A stretch of DNA of 64,000 nucleotides, taken from contig NZ_PJAR01000026.1 in assembly GCF_002836745.1 (NCBI RefSeq), positions 1 through 64,000 of the forward strand, read 5' to 3'. The notes below the pieces were generated by a model that was given only the letters and a program-made list of their open reading frames with translations, did not search any database and was not told where the DNA came from. Both the position numbers and the translations under genes were made by a program. This document shows, one piece after another, positions 56,057 through 64,000 of the stretch; position 1 is the stretch's first letter; each line of letters starts with the position of its first letter. The DNA is from Glaciecola sp. 33A (lineage in GTDB: Bacteria > Pseudomonadota > Gammaproteobacteria > Enterobacterales > Alteromonadaceae).

Positions 56057-58369
56057 ATGAATAACAATGGTAAACCAAACATAATAAATCGAACCATATT
56101 TAATATGCGTTACACTGCAATAATAGCAGTAATGTCTGCTATTGCATTGGCACCTGTTCATGCTCAAGAAAGTACTTCAGATACTGCCAGTGCAGAAAAG
56201 AAATCTGGAATTGATGCGATGATGGAAAGAATACAAGTAACAGCAAGGAAAAGAGAGGAGAGTTTGCAAGAAGCTCCTTTGTCGGTGACCGCTTTTTCTG
56301 GAGATGGTCTCGAGGCCAGAGGAATTGAAAATATTTCAGAAGTGGGCAGCGTAACACCTAACCTTACTTATCAAAATAGTCCTGGCGCTGGAGGCTCATC
56401 ATCTGTAGCGTCGGTGTACATTCGCGGTGTTGGTCAGCGTGACTTTTTAGGCACAATCGACAACGGTGTTGGCTTTTATATCGATGGTGTATACATTGCC
56501 AGAACTGTTGGTGCCCTTGTTGATTTACTTGATGTTGATCGTGTTGAAGTATTACGAGGTCCTCAAGGCACGTTATTTGGTCGAAATAGTGTAGGTGGAG
56601 CAGTTGCGATTTATAGCAAAAAACCAACAGATTCATTTGAGGGCTATATTGACGCCACGGTCGGTACTGATTCATTGGCTAAGCTCAAGGTATCTGTAAA
56701 TGGTGCTCTTAGCGATACTTTATTTGGTAACTTCTCTGCTCTAACCGCAACCCAAGATGGTTATGTCAAGCGCCCTGCTGGAGGTGATTTAGGTGATGAT
56801 GACAAGGTGGCTTTGCGGGGTTCACTTCTGTGGGAAGCGTCCGATGACGTAGAAGTAATGCTAACGCTTGACCACAGTACCGAAAATGAGAATGGCCCAG
56901 CATTTCAATTGACTGACTCAGGTACGATGGTTGCTGGATCGTTTGCCGGATTTTATGACAATGTATTACAAGGCGCAACATGCGGTTTCCCGGGTGGTTT
57001 TACTTCTACTGATCCTATTTGTTACAACAACCAATACGTGAGCGAAGGCGAGAATTTAGGCACTGCCCCTACATATTCTGATACTACCGCTTGGGGTTCT
57101 AATTTGCAGATTACTTGGGATATTCACGACAATTTGCAGTTAAAATCTATCACAGCTTACCGCGATTTAGACGCAGAGTTTGCTAAAGACTCTGATGGTT
57201 CACCGTTAACAATTGTGCATTTCTTTGATTCTTTTGAAGCGTCTCAGTTTACTCAAGAAATCCAACTCTTGGGCGCAACAAAAGATGAAAAATTGAATTG
57301 GGTTGCAGGGATATACTATTTTGATGAAAAAGGTAATAACCGAAATAATCTTAATTTTGCGATTGCTAACTTTGACAGTGATAATGATTTTACCACGACT
57401 AGTTCAGCCATTTATGCACAAGCTACCTATAGCGTTACTGAAAAATTAGACGCGACCGTAGGTCTGAGATATTCAGATGAAGAAAAAACGTTTGATCCAA
57501 CTCAAGTAGTAATAAGCAGCAATATTGGTCTCACTCCAGGTACGCTTCTTCTGCCCCTTGGTTTAAATAAGGCAGATACCCAAGAAATAACTCCAATGAT
57601 TAACGTTGCTTACGAAGCTAATGATGAGCTAATGGTATATGCATCTTATTCTGAAGGGTTTCGCTCAGGTGGGTTCGTGCAACGTATTTTTCCTGCTTTG
57701 CAAACTGTTCCTTCTTTTGGACCTGAATACGTTAAATCATACGAAACTGGTTTTAAATACGATAGCGGTGACAAACCTTTCACGGTAAATGGTGCTATTT
57801 ATTCGATGGATTATACAGACATTCAAGTAAGAACACAGAATCCTGGTTTTGTCGGATTTTTTGAAGCAAATGTAGGTAGTGCAGAGATTTCAGGATTTGA
57901 GCTTGAATCCAAATTAGCATTTGCGGACTATTGGTTTATTGAAGCAGCTGTAGGATACACTGATGCTAAATATACCAATATCGACGTGGCACCACCATTA
58001 AGTGCAGTTGTTACCGTTGATAGCAAGTTTGACCACGTACCAGAATGGTCTGGAAATATCAGTTTGGCAAGAGACATTGAATTTGCAAACGGGTCATTCT
58101 TTACCGGCAGATTCAGTGCTAATTATCACACTGAATATTTTAATAATCCAGATAATTCTCTCGGTATAATTACGCCAGAAGTGACTCTTTTAGACTTAAC
58201 CGCTCTATGGCGCTCACCTGACGAGACTTATGGTGTTGACTTTGGACTCAAGAATCTAACCGATGAACAATATATTACCGCAGGTTATGAGTCTAACGTT
58301 GGTATTACTGAAGTCATTAGAGAGCGAGGTCGTCAATGGTATGTTTCTTTTAGATATAGTTTCTACTAG
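56057..58369 (+). CDS. TonB-dependent outer-membrane receptor of the auxin regulon
   Basis: A 770-residue receptor. After a polar start, MRYTAIIAVMSAIALAPVHA (from residue 17) is the signal peptide; ATG 56105 is an alternative start. Plug: ARKREESLQEAPLSVTAFSG, VYIRGVGQRDFLGTIDNGVG, VEVLRGPQGTLFGRNSVGG. The barrel ends in RGRQWYVSFRYSFY. Controlled by a dyad-bearing promoter with a decayed marR on its far side. N-terminal relics of close paralogues lie at 48.8 kb and perhaps 62.5 kb, so receptors of this type have been gained and lost here. Likely importer of the iac substrate or a precursor (inference). Confidence 0.92.
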   Translation: MNNNGKPNIINRTIFNMRYTAIIAVMSAIALAPVHAQESTSDTASAEKKSGIDAMMERIQVTARKREESLQEAPLSVTAFSGDGLEARGIENISEVGSVTPNLTYQNSPGAGGSSSVASVYIRGVGQRDFLGTIDNGVGFYIDGVYIARTVGALVDLLDVDRVEVLRGPQGTLFGRNSVGGAVAIYSKKPTDSFEGYIDATVGTDSLAKLKVSVNGALSDTLFGNFSALTATQDGYVKRPAGGDLGDDDKVALRGSLLWEASDDVEVMLTLDHSTENENGPAFQLTDSGTMVAGSFAGFYDNVLQGATCGFPGGFTSTDPICYNNQYVSEGENLGTAPTYSDTTAWGSNLQITWDIHDNLQLKSITAYRDLDAEFAKDSDGSPLTIVHFFDSFEASQFTQEIQLLGATKDEKLNWVAGIYYFDEKGNNRNNLNFAIANFDSDNDFTTTSSAIYAQATYSVTEKLDATVGLRYSDEEKTFDPTQVVISSNIGLTPGTLLLPLGLNKADTQEITPMINVAYEANDELMVYASYSEGFRSGGFVQRIFPALQTVPSFGPEYVKSYETGFKYDSGDKPFTVNGAIYSMDYTDIQVRTQNPGFVGFFEANVGSAEISGFELESKLAFADYWFIEAAVGYTDAKYTNIDVAPPLSAVVTVDSKFDHVPEWSGNISLARDIEFANGSFFTGRFSANYHTEYFNNPDNSLGIITPEVTLLDLTALWRSPDETYGVDFGLKNLTDEQYITAGYESNVGITEVIRERGRQWYVSFRYSFY

Positions 58370-58378
58370 GTAACCTAA

Positions 58379-58427
58379 GTTGTTAAGAGGGGCATTTGGT
58401 TATGTCGAATGCTTCTCTCAACTTTCC
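58379..58427 (+). terminator. probable terminator after the TonB receptor
   Basis: GTTGTTAAGAGGGGCATT pairs with AATGCTTCTCTCAAC, an imperfect long stem starting about ten bases after the stop, followed by TTTCC and later TTTTT. Confidence 0.55.
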
Positions 58428-58746
58428 GCATTTTTAGCGTAAGCTAAATTGCTAACGAGTAGAAAAATATGAAAAAAAGTCATTTTATTCACTCTTTTTA
58501 GTATATTTTGGTCCATTTAAAGTCGTCTAAATTTACATTGTAGTCGTGCTAATTCGATTATTTTTGACGGTTTTAGACTTATTCAATATCATATTAATCT
58601 CTTTTTTCGCATTATTTGTCAGTGAACAATTGCAGGTTAGTCCCAACAGTTTGGTTGCTGATTTTCAGTGTCATACTGGCGAGTATAATGATGAAGCGGT
58701 TAATATTTAATTGGATTATTTAATAAAAACCAAAGAGAAAGTAAAT
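58428..58746. other. intergenic region before the Nramp-like gene
   Basis: An AT-rich gap that presumably holds the promoter of the Nramp-ThDP pair. I see no copy of the MarR dyad here. A short run at about 58630-58700 is unassigned. Confidence 0.35.
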
Positions 58747-60000
58747 ATGAAAGGTAAATCAAGCTCGTTTTTTAGTGTGCTAGGACCGGGTATCTTATAT
58801 GCCGCAGCCGCTGTAGGTGTTTCTCATTTAGTTCAGTCTACGCGAGCGGGAGCTGACTACGGATTGGGTCTCACTTTTATTATCATTTTGGCATGTTTGG
58901 TTAAATATCCAGCCCTGCGGTTTGGTGGTGAGTTTGCAGCAGCCACTGGGAAGAGTTTAATCACCAGCTACCGAAGTGCAGGGCGGTGCGTTTTCGGAAT
59001 ATACGCGCTGACAGCAATGTTTAGCATGGTCTTTGTGGTGGGTGCTATTGCACTTTTCACTTTGGGATTAGTTCAGGCTGCGTTTGGATTTTCAGTGGAT
59101 CCAGTCTTAGGCGTTAGCATATTGTTATTTTTTTGTGCTTTATTTTTGTTTAGTGGTCATTACAGTTTATTGGAGAAATTCACTAAGTACGTTGTAGCAT
59201 GCTTTAGTTTACTTATCTTCCTAACCGTTATATTGGTTGCAAGAACCATGGATTGGTCACTGTCACTCTTTACTATGCCATCGATTGACTCCACTGTCAT
59301 ACTCTATGTTGTTGCGCTAATCGGCTTTATGCCATCACCTACAGATGGGTCGGTGATGCAGTCTTTGTGGACGTGCGCTCGGGCTGAAGATACGGGTAAG
59401 TTGCCCACACCTAAAGAGGCTAGACTAGATTTTAATGTCGGTTATGTAATAAGTACATTACTTGCACTTTGTTTTTTGGTTTTGGGCACAGGGTTGATGA
59501 ATAATACTGGTGTTGAAATTGAAGTTAGTAACTCGGGTTTTTCTAGACAGCTGATGGAATTATTTACTCAAACAATCGGTCCGTGGAGTTTTCCTCTTAT
59601 CGCTACCATCGCAATTTTCGTAATGTTTTCAACATTATTAGCCGTTGTTGACGGGGTGACACGAATTTTAGTAGGAATTTTAGAAGTAGGTTATGGTCGC
59701 GCTGAAATAAAAAAAAGCTCCAAGCGTTTTTACAATACTTCAATAGTTATAATATGCGTAGCCGCTATTATCATACTAGCAACTATGCTCGAATCATTCG
59801 CTAAGTTCATTGATATCACTGCAGTAATCGTATTCGTTATCAGTCCAATAATAGCATATCTGAACCATCACGCTATGTGGAGTGACCAAGTACCGATCGA
59901 TATGCAACCTAGTTTATTGATGAAGATTTGGAGCATTTGTGGAATATTTATATTAACAAGTTTCATGCTCATATATTTTTATTATCGGTTATTCGCGTAA
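58747..60000 (+). CDS. Nramp-like transporter lacking the metal-binding motif
   Basis: A 417-residue inner-membrane protein of 11 or so helices with the Nramp outline (LGPGILYAAAAVGVSHLVQS). In helix 1 the metal-binding DPGN is replaced by GVSH, and in helix 6 the MPH motif by MPSPTDGS. Canonical Mn/Fe transport is therefore doubtful; related non-canonical members carry Mg or other substrates. ATG 58747 is preferred to the upstream TTG 58711, with AGAGAAAG in front. The next gene, a ThDP-dependent enzyme, lies 138 bases on and could be functionally linked. Confidence 0.82.
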   Translation: MKGKSSSFFSVLGPGILYAAAAVGVSHLVQSTRAGADYGLGLTFIIILACLVKYPALRFGGEFAAATGKSLITSYRSAGRCVFGIYALTAMFSMVFVVGAIALFTLGLVQAAFGFSVDPVLGVSILLFFCALFLFSGHYSLLEKFTKYVVACFSLLIFLTVILVARTMDWSLSLFTMPSIDSTVILYVVALIGFMPSPTDGSVMQSLWTCARAEDTGKLPTPKEARLDFNVGYVISTLLALCFLVLGTGLMNNTGVEIEVSNSGFSRQLMELFTQTIGPWSFPLIATIAIFVMFSTLLAVVDGVTRILVGILEVGYGRAEIKKSSKRFYNTSIVIICVAAIIILATMLESFAKFIDITAVIVFVISPIIAYLNHHAMWSDQVPIDMQPSLLMKIWSICGIFILTSFMLIYFYYRLFA

Positions 60001-60138
60001 GGGGATATTTTCAATATACGGAGCGTATTGATAATTAGAGTGACTTTTCCGCTTTGCTCGATATCACGATTAACGACTGTTCTAACGTGTTTGAACGCAA
60101 TAAACAAAATTAATTAAATTAATGGAACTATTTAGACT

Positions 60139-61770
60139 ATGACACAAATTACATGCTCAGACGCCATCATTCAATCTTTGATAAAAAACGGTGTAGACAC
60201 AATCTTCGGTATACCAGGGGCACAAACCTATGCTTTTTTTGATGCACTGAGTCGATATCATGACAAAATTAGACTAATAGTCACTCGGCATGAACAAGGT
60301 GCCGGTTATATGGCATATGGCTATGCCAAATCGACCGGGCGTGTGGGTGTTTATTGCGTGGTTCCCGGACCTGGTGTACTTAACTCTACTGCCGCGCTAT
60401 GCACTGCACATAACACTCCGATATTGTGCATTACTGGTGAAGTACCTAGTGAATTTGTTGGAATTGGGCATGGTATGCTGCATGAATTGGATGACCAACT
60501 TGGGATTCTACGAGTGTTAACTAAATGGGCGGCGCGAATTAATCATCCAGTCGATGCTCCTGCTATTATGTCTAATGCTTTTAGTAAACTTACTTCTGGA
60601 CGTAAACGACCTGTCGCATTGGAAGTGCCTATGGATATATTCGGCCTAAAAGCGACAGTTGATATGCAATTCCCAGCAATTCCTAATCCCGCTTATGAGC
60701 CAAGCGAAAGCAAAATTAAAGCGGCTGCAGAAAAAATTCGTAAGGCGAAAAATCCAATGATTATGGTAGGAAGTGGAGCCGTTGATGCGAAGGACGAATT
60801 GCTTAAACTTGCCAAGTTGTTGCAAGCTCCGGTTGTCTCTTTCCGCGGTGGTCGTGGGATTGTCAGTGATGATTCCCCTTATGGATTTAATTGCGCTGCC
60901 GGTTATAAACTCTACCCAGAAGTAGACTTGATGATTGGTATTGGTTCGCGGATGGAATTGCCCGCATTTCGTTGGCAATTAGGCAGGCCTAAGTGTGAAC
61001 TAGTGCGTATTGATATCGATCCTACTCAGCTGACACGTCTGCGTGCAGATGTTTCCGTTGTAGCAGACGCTAAGCTTGCAACTAAGGCCATCATAGACGA
61101 GTTAGAAAAAGACTTCTCACCACGGGTCTGTAGAGAAAAATACTTCAACGAAGTGAAAGCGCAAAGTTGGCAAGAGATACAAAAAGTTCAACCACAGATG
61201 ACCTATCTCAATATTATGCGAGATCTTTTACCTCGCGATGGATTTATTGTTGAAGAGATTTCCCAAGTGGGCTTCGCGTCTTGGTTAGGTTTTCCAATTT
61301 ACGAACCTCGTCATCTCGTTACATGCGGTTATCAAGGCAATTTAGGGCATGGCTTTCAAACTGCACTTGGTGTCAAAGTTGCCAATCCAGATAAAGTTGT
61401 TTTTTCGATAGCCGGTGACGGCGGTTTTATGTTTGGCGTTCAAGAACTTGCCACGGCTGTGCAATTTAATATTGGCCTAATCGTACTTCTCTTCAATAAC
61501 AATGCTTTTGGCAATGTGCGACGAGATCAAATTGACTTTTTCGACGGCAATATATTTGGTTCAGAGTTAAAAAATCCAGACTTCGTTAAACTTGTTGAGA
61601 GTTTTGGAGCGGTAGCTTATCGATCTACTTCTGCTGATGACTTTAAAGCGTTGCTCAAAAAAGCAATTATAGATTCAGAGTACGGCCCAGTAGTTATTGA
61701 AGTACCGTGCGAAAGAGGCAGTGAAACCTCAGTGTGGGAGTTTCTTATGCCTGCTGGATACGGTAAATAA
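60139..61770 (+). CDS. ThDP-dependent enzyme, acetolactate synthase/decarboxylase family
   Basis: A 543-residue enzyme. The catalytic Glu is in VTRHEQGAGYMAYGYAKSTG. The central DHS-NAD-like domain has PMIMVGSGAVDAKDEL. The ThDP/Mg motif is AGDGGFMFGVQELATA with the NNNAFGN box. The large family includes 2-oxoacid decarboxylases, acetolactate synthase, oxalyl-CoA decarboxylase and benzaldehyde lyase. The active-site residues that would separate these cannot be read safely by eye. In this setting an indole-3-pyruvate-type decarboxylase is possible but unproved. Confidence 0.85.
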   Translation: MTQITCSDAIIQSLIKNGVDTIFGIPGAQTYAFFDALSRYHDKIRLIVTRHEQGAGYMAYGYAKSTGRVGVYCVVPGPGVLNSTAALCTAHNTPILCITGEVPSEFVGIGHGMLHELDDQLGILRVLTKWAARINHPVDAPAIMSNAFSKLTSGRKRPVALEVPMDIFGLKATVDMQFPAIPNPAYEPSESKIKAAAEKIRKAKNPMIMVGSGAVDAKDELLKLAKLLQAPVVSFRGGRGIVSDDSPYGFNCAAGYKLYPEVDLMIGIGSRMELPAFRWQLGRPKCELVRIDIDPTQLTRLRADVSVVADAKLATKAIIDELEKDFSPRVCREKYFNEVKAQSWQEIQKVQPQMTYLNIMRDLLPRDGFIVEEISQVGFASWLGFPIYEPRHLVTCGYQGNLGHGFQTALGVKVANPDKVVFSIAGDGGFMFGVQELATAVQFNIGLIVLLFNNNAFGNVRRDQIDFFDGNIFGSELKNPDFVKLVESFGAVAYRSTSADDFKALLKKAIIDSEYGPVVIEVPCERGSETSVWEFLMPAGYGK

Positions 61771-62061
61771 ATTTTTCGCTAATCAGCTGTAGTTATTAGA
61801 GACTAGGCTGAGATATCCCTCAGTTCTGTTTTGTAAGCGATAGAACTGTCGCTTCGCACTTAAAAAATTTTAACGTGCAGCTATATTATCGAAACCAATA
61901 GCAAGAATAAATAAGGGCTGCTGTTAGGCCACGCTCTCATACTAGCTGCTGCTTTACTTTGTATCCGTAATAACCAGCAATACTGGCAGTTTCAATTATC
62001 AGTATTTTTAGTCCAAAGTACCCTAAATATTAAAATTCAGCTAAATTTAGAAAAAGTTTTT
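61771..62061. other. intergenic region with decayed sequence
   Basis: No gene. The end of this stretch (from about 61995) resembles the region before the marR relic at 55690. A small hairpin (CTGAG with CTCAG) at about 61809-61824 might end the ThDP transcript. Confidence 0.35.
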
Positions 62062-62300
62062 GGTCACTGCGTGGGTTGCAATGTGACTCACGCTTCATGT
62101 GCCAAATTCTCTTTAAAGCATCAGAATACGCCAAGCAGTAATGTTGATTACGCTTTTTTAACAGACTTTTCCATTCTTAATCAATATGTACTGCTTACTC
62201 TCATCAGCCAGTAAAACGGATATTGCGGAATTCAAAATCATTCGAGGCAAGTTTAAATTTATCGAACCCATTCGCCTTGGTGTTTATTTTATACTTATCC
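62062..62300 (-). pseudogene. decayed marR paralogue at 62 kb
   Basis: It aligns by eye with the start-proximal half of intact marR: ACGCCAAGCAGTAATGTTGA with ACGCCATGCTGTAATATTAA, TTTTCCATTCTTA with TTCTCCATTCTTA, GCGGAATTCAAAATCATTCG with TTGGAATTCAAAATCGGCCG. Indels break the frame. It is oriented away from the promoter at 62415, the third such divergent pair. Confidence 0.75.
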
Positions 62301-62414
62301 CTAAAAGACGTTAACTCTAAACTTCACGTGAAACGATCACATCAAGCGCAATGGGATCGTTTGAGTTGTCCATCTATTTTTTGAATTAATAATACGAATA
62401 TAATCGACTAAAAC

Positions 62415-62443
62415 TTGACTAGTAACGTAATATATCATATAAA
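62415..62443 (+). promoter_or_regulatory. promoter with the best copy of the MarR-type dyad
   Basis: TTGACT (62415-62420), 17 bp, TATAAA (62438-62443). TAACGTAATATATCATATAA (62423-62442) spans the spacer and -10. A second ACACGTAAAT follows at about 62446-62455. It reads into the receptor relic at 62540 and possibly on to the MFS gene. Confidence 0.65.
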
Positions 62444-62539
62444 TTACACGTAAATATAAGAAACATAGATAATAATTACCTCTTAACGACTAATGGATCA
62501 CAAAAAATGCCAACACCTTTAAGGAAAACAGAATTTAAG

Positions 62540-62650
62540 ATGAAATTACTATGTAAACATAGCTTGTCATTTGTTGTCGTTTTGTCGACAAACAATATAT
62601 TGCCAATATGCGCTCAGCATAGCCAAATCGAAGAAAAATCTAATTATTAA
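62540..62650 (+). pseudogene. signal-peptide remnant of an outer-membrane receptor
   Basis: ATG 62540 opens 36 codons: MKLLCKHSLSFVVVLSTNNI then LPICAQHSQIEEKSNY and a stop. A basic start, hydrophobic core and AxA-like CAQ site look like an export signal followed by a few mature residues. The position after a dyad promoter matches that of the receptors at 48.8 and 56 kb, but sequence identity is too short to prove it. Confidence 0.4.
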
Positions 62651-62734
62651 CTCCGGTTTATAGAGAGCTTATTTGAATTTATCAAATATGCTCCTTATTC
62701 TCGTTATTCATCTTATAAAAAGGTCGTGCTAATT

Positions 62735-64000
62735 TTGAACATAAGCCAACAAGCGCCAGAAACGCCGCCAACCCGTTCATTTGAACATATTCTAGATGAT
62801 GGGAATATATCTTCTACACAGATTCTTGTTGTATCGATTTCATTTCTGCTGATGATATTAGATGGATTCGATATCACCTCTATGTCTTTCGTCGCACAAC
62901 GCGTCAGTGAAGAATTACACATTAGCCCTACTAACTTAGGGGTCATTTTTAGCGTAACATTGGCTGGAATGATGATGGGGGCGATGTTTATTGCGCCTTA
63001 TGCTGACAAAATAGGCCGCCGTAAAATGCTGATTGGCAGTGTATTTGTGATTGGTTTGTCTATGCTATTAACAGGCTTTACGTCAACGCTTTGGCAGTTA
63101 ATCGTTTTGCGTACCATCACAGGGCTCGGCGTCGGCAGCATGTTAGCAAATCTAACGGCCCTGACTGCTGAATATACCCCCACTAAATATCGCAGTTTTA
63201 GTGTGGCCATTGTGGCTGCTGGTTTTCCTCTGGGTGCGACATTAGGAGGTATTATTGTTGCACCTGTATTACCTGTATATGGATGGCAAATTATTTTTAT
63301 GGGTCTAGGTGTGGTGACATTATTGATGACTGTGGTGGTGTACCTTTTTGTTCCTGAATCGCTACAATTTTTGCGAACTGTAGGGACAAACCAAGCATTG
63401 TCAAAGGCCAACATCTTGTTAACGGGTATGCAAAGACAAGAAATTGATTCATTTCCATCAGAGCATCGCGATGTCATGCCTAAAGCGAGTGTCCTGAGCC
63501 TACTAGTGCCTGATATGCGTGCTAAAACAATACGTCTATGGTTAACCTTTTTTTTGGTCTTTGTGTCATTGTATTTTTTAATGAGTTGGCTTCCAAAGCT
63601 GATCATTAATGCTGGTTTAAGTGAATCCGATGGTGTTTTTTCAGCAGTCGCACTAAATGGTGGTGGTGTCATTGGTACGCTTCTGTTGGGTTGGTTCGCA
63701 GCACACATGGGGTTGACTAAACTGATTGGTATTTTTTTAGGCCTTGCAGGCATCATGATGCTCTTATTTGGTTTAATGTTTGAACATGTCAATTTATTCG
63801 TTTTGTTGTTTGTGATTGGATTTTTTTTACAAGGAGGTTTTGTTGGTTTGTATTCAGCATCAGCCAAACTATACCCAACTGAAATCAGAGCGACAGGTAT
63901 TGGTTGGGCGCTTGGGCTCGGACGCTTTGGTGCTGTTGTTGGTCCTTATGTTGGTGGACTATTTATCGCTTCTGGTTTTAGTATGGAGCTTAACTTTGTT
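62735..64000 (+). CDS. MFS transporter, aromatic acid:H+ symporter-like (runs off window)
   Basis: An open frame of at least 422 codons continuing past the window end. After a polar start come FLLMILDGFDITSMSFVAQR, the helix 2-3 loop with YADKIGRRKMLIGS, RTITGLGVGSMLANLTALTA and EYTPTKYRSFSV, and later YPTEIRATGIGWALGLGRFG. This is the AAHS-type pattern with the Asp pair in helix 1. Start is uncertain: TTG 62735 with AAGG 11 bases upstream, or GTG 62726. It may share the dyad promoter at 62415. A good candidate for IAA or aromatic acid uptake. Confidence 0.87.
   Translation, partial: MNISQQAPETPPTRSFEHILDDGNISSTQILVVSISFLLMILDGFDITSMSFVAQRVSEELHISPTNLGVIFSVTLAGMMMGAMFIAPYADKIGRRKMLIGSVFVIGLSMLLTGFTSTLWQLIVLRTITGLGVGSMLANLTALTAEYTPTKYRSFSVAIVAAGFPLGATLGGIIVAPVLPVYGWQIIFMGLGVVTLLMTVVVYLFVPESLQFLRTVGTNQALSKANILLTGMQRQEIDSFPSEHRDVMPKASVLSLLVPDMRAKTIRLWLTFFLVFVSLYFLMSWLPKLIINAGLSESDGVFSAVALNGGGVIGTLLLGWFAAHMGLTKLIGIFLGLAGIMMLLFGLMFEHVNLFVLLFVIGFFLQGGFVGLYSASAKLYPTEIRATGIGWALGLGRFGAVVGPYVGGLFIASGFSMELNFV

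Noticed and set aside
62998-63867. 289-codon open frame on the minus strand
   Set aside because: It lies opposite the strongly supported MFS permease frame; its Pro/Thr/Lys-rich composition is that of an antisense shadow.

Overview
The window reads as chromosomal DNA of a marine gammaproteobacterium of the Alteromonadales type (inference). The signs are A+T-rich sequence, several large TonB-dependent outer-membrane receptors of the marine kind, integron attC sites, and many decayed transposases. No rRNA, tRNA or CRISPR array was seen.

Layout. 1-1.5 kb is the broken end of an integron cassette array: an alpha/beta hydrolase cassette, a complete attC, a 50-residue membrane-protein cassette, and a second attC cut by a 111-bp element with IS6-type ends. 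2.1-6.5 kb holds a PPOX-reductase-ferredoxin fusion, a DUF1348 pseudogene, a glutaredoxin-GST pair and a divergent LysR regulator. 6.7-18.5 kb is a hydantoinase/oxoprolinase locus: a MalT-type LuxR regulator divergent from a TonB receptor, then HyuA, HyuB, a divergent cyclophilin, an MFS permease and a SnoaL-like exported protein. 19-23 kb is an aldehyde dehydrogenase with another TonB receptor on the minus strand. 23-31 kb is a decayed zone with surviving AraC, MarR and MFS genes.

31.1-45.4 kb is the centrepiece: a 17-gene, single-strand operon. Its gene order matches the indole-3-acetic acid (auxin) cluster iacHABICDEF, then a complete catechol meta-cleavage set in TOL/dmp order (xylTEGJQKIH, lacking the hydrolase xylF), then iacG. 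On paper this takes the auxin to catechol and on to pyruvate and acetyl-CoA. The MarR protein at 26.5 kb is the best iacR candidate.

45.7-64 kb carries a broken tyrosine-recombinase pair, a GMC oxidoreductase, an imine-chemistry trio (OCD/mu-crystallin, RidA, FAD amine oxidase), a decayed stretch (panE, PQQ-ADH and antitoxin-like relics), a TonB receptor, an Nramp-like transporter without its metal motif, a ThDP enzyme, and an MFS gene cut by the window edge.

The main new observation is a shared dyad, roughly TTACRTRAT-N-ATCAYGTAA. In the clearest cases it sits between the -35 and -10 boxes. It occurs at the promoters of the iac operon, marR, the MFS gene, GMC, two TonB receptors and two TonB-receptor relics. 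At three of these sites a decayed marR copy lies divergently upstream, as if a marR-promoter module had been duplicated and the extra regulators then lost. This suggests one regulon for outer-membrane uptake, inner-membrane transport, peripheral oxidation and ring cleavage of auxin-like compounds.
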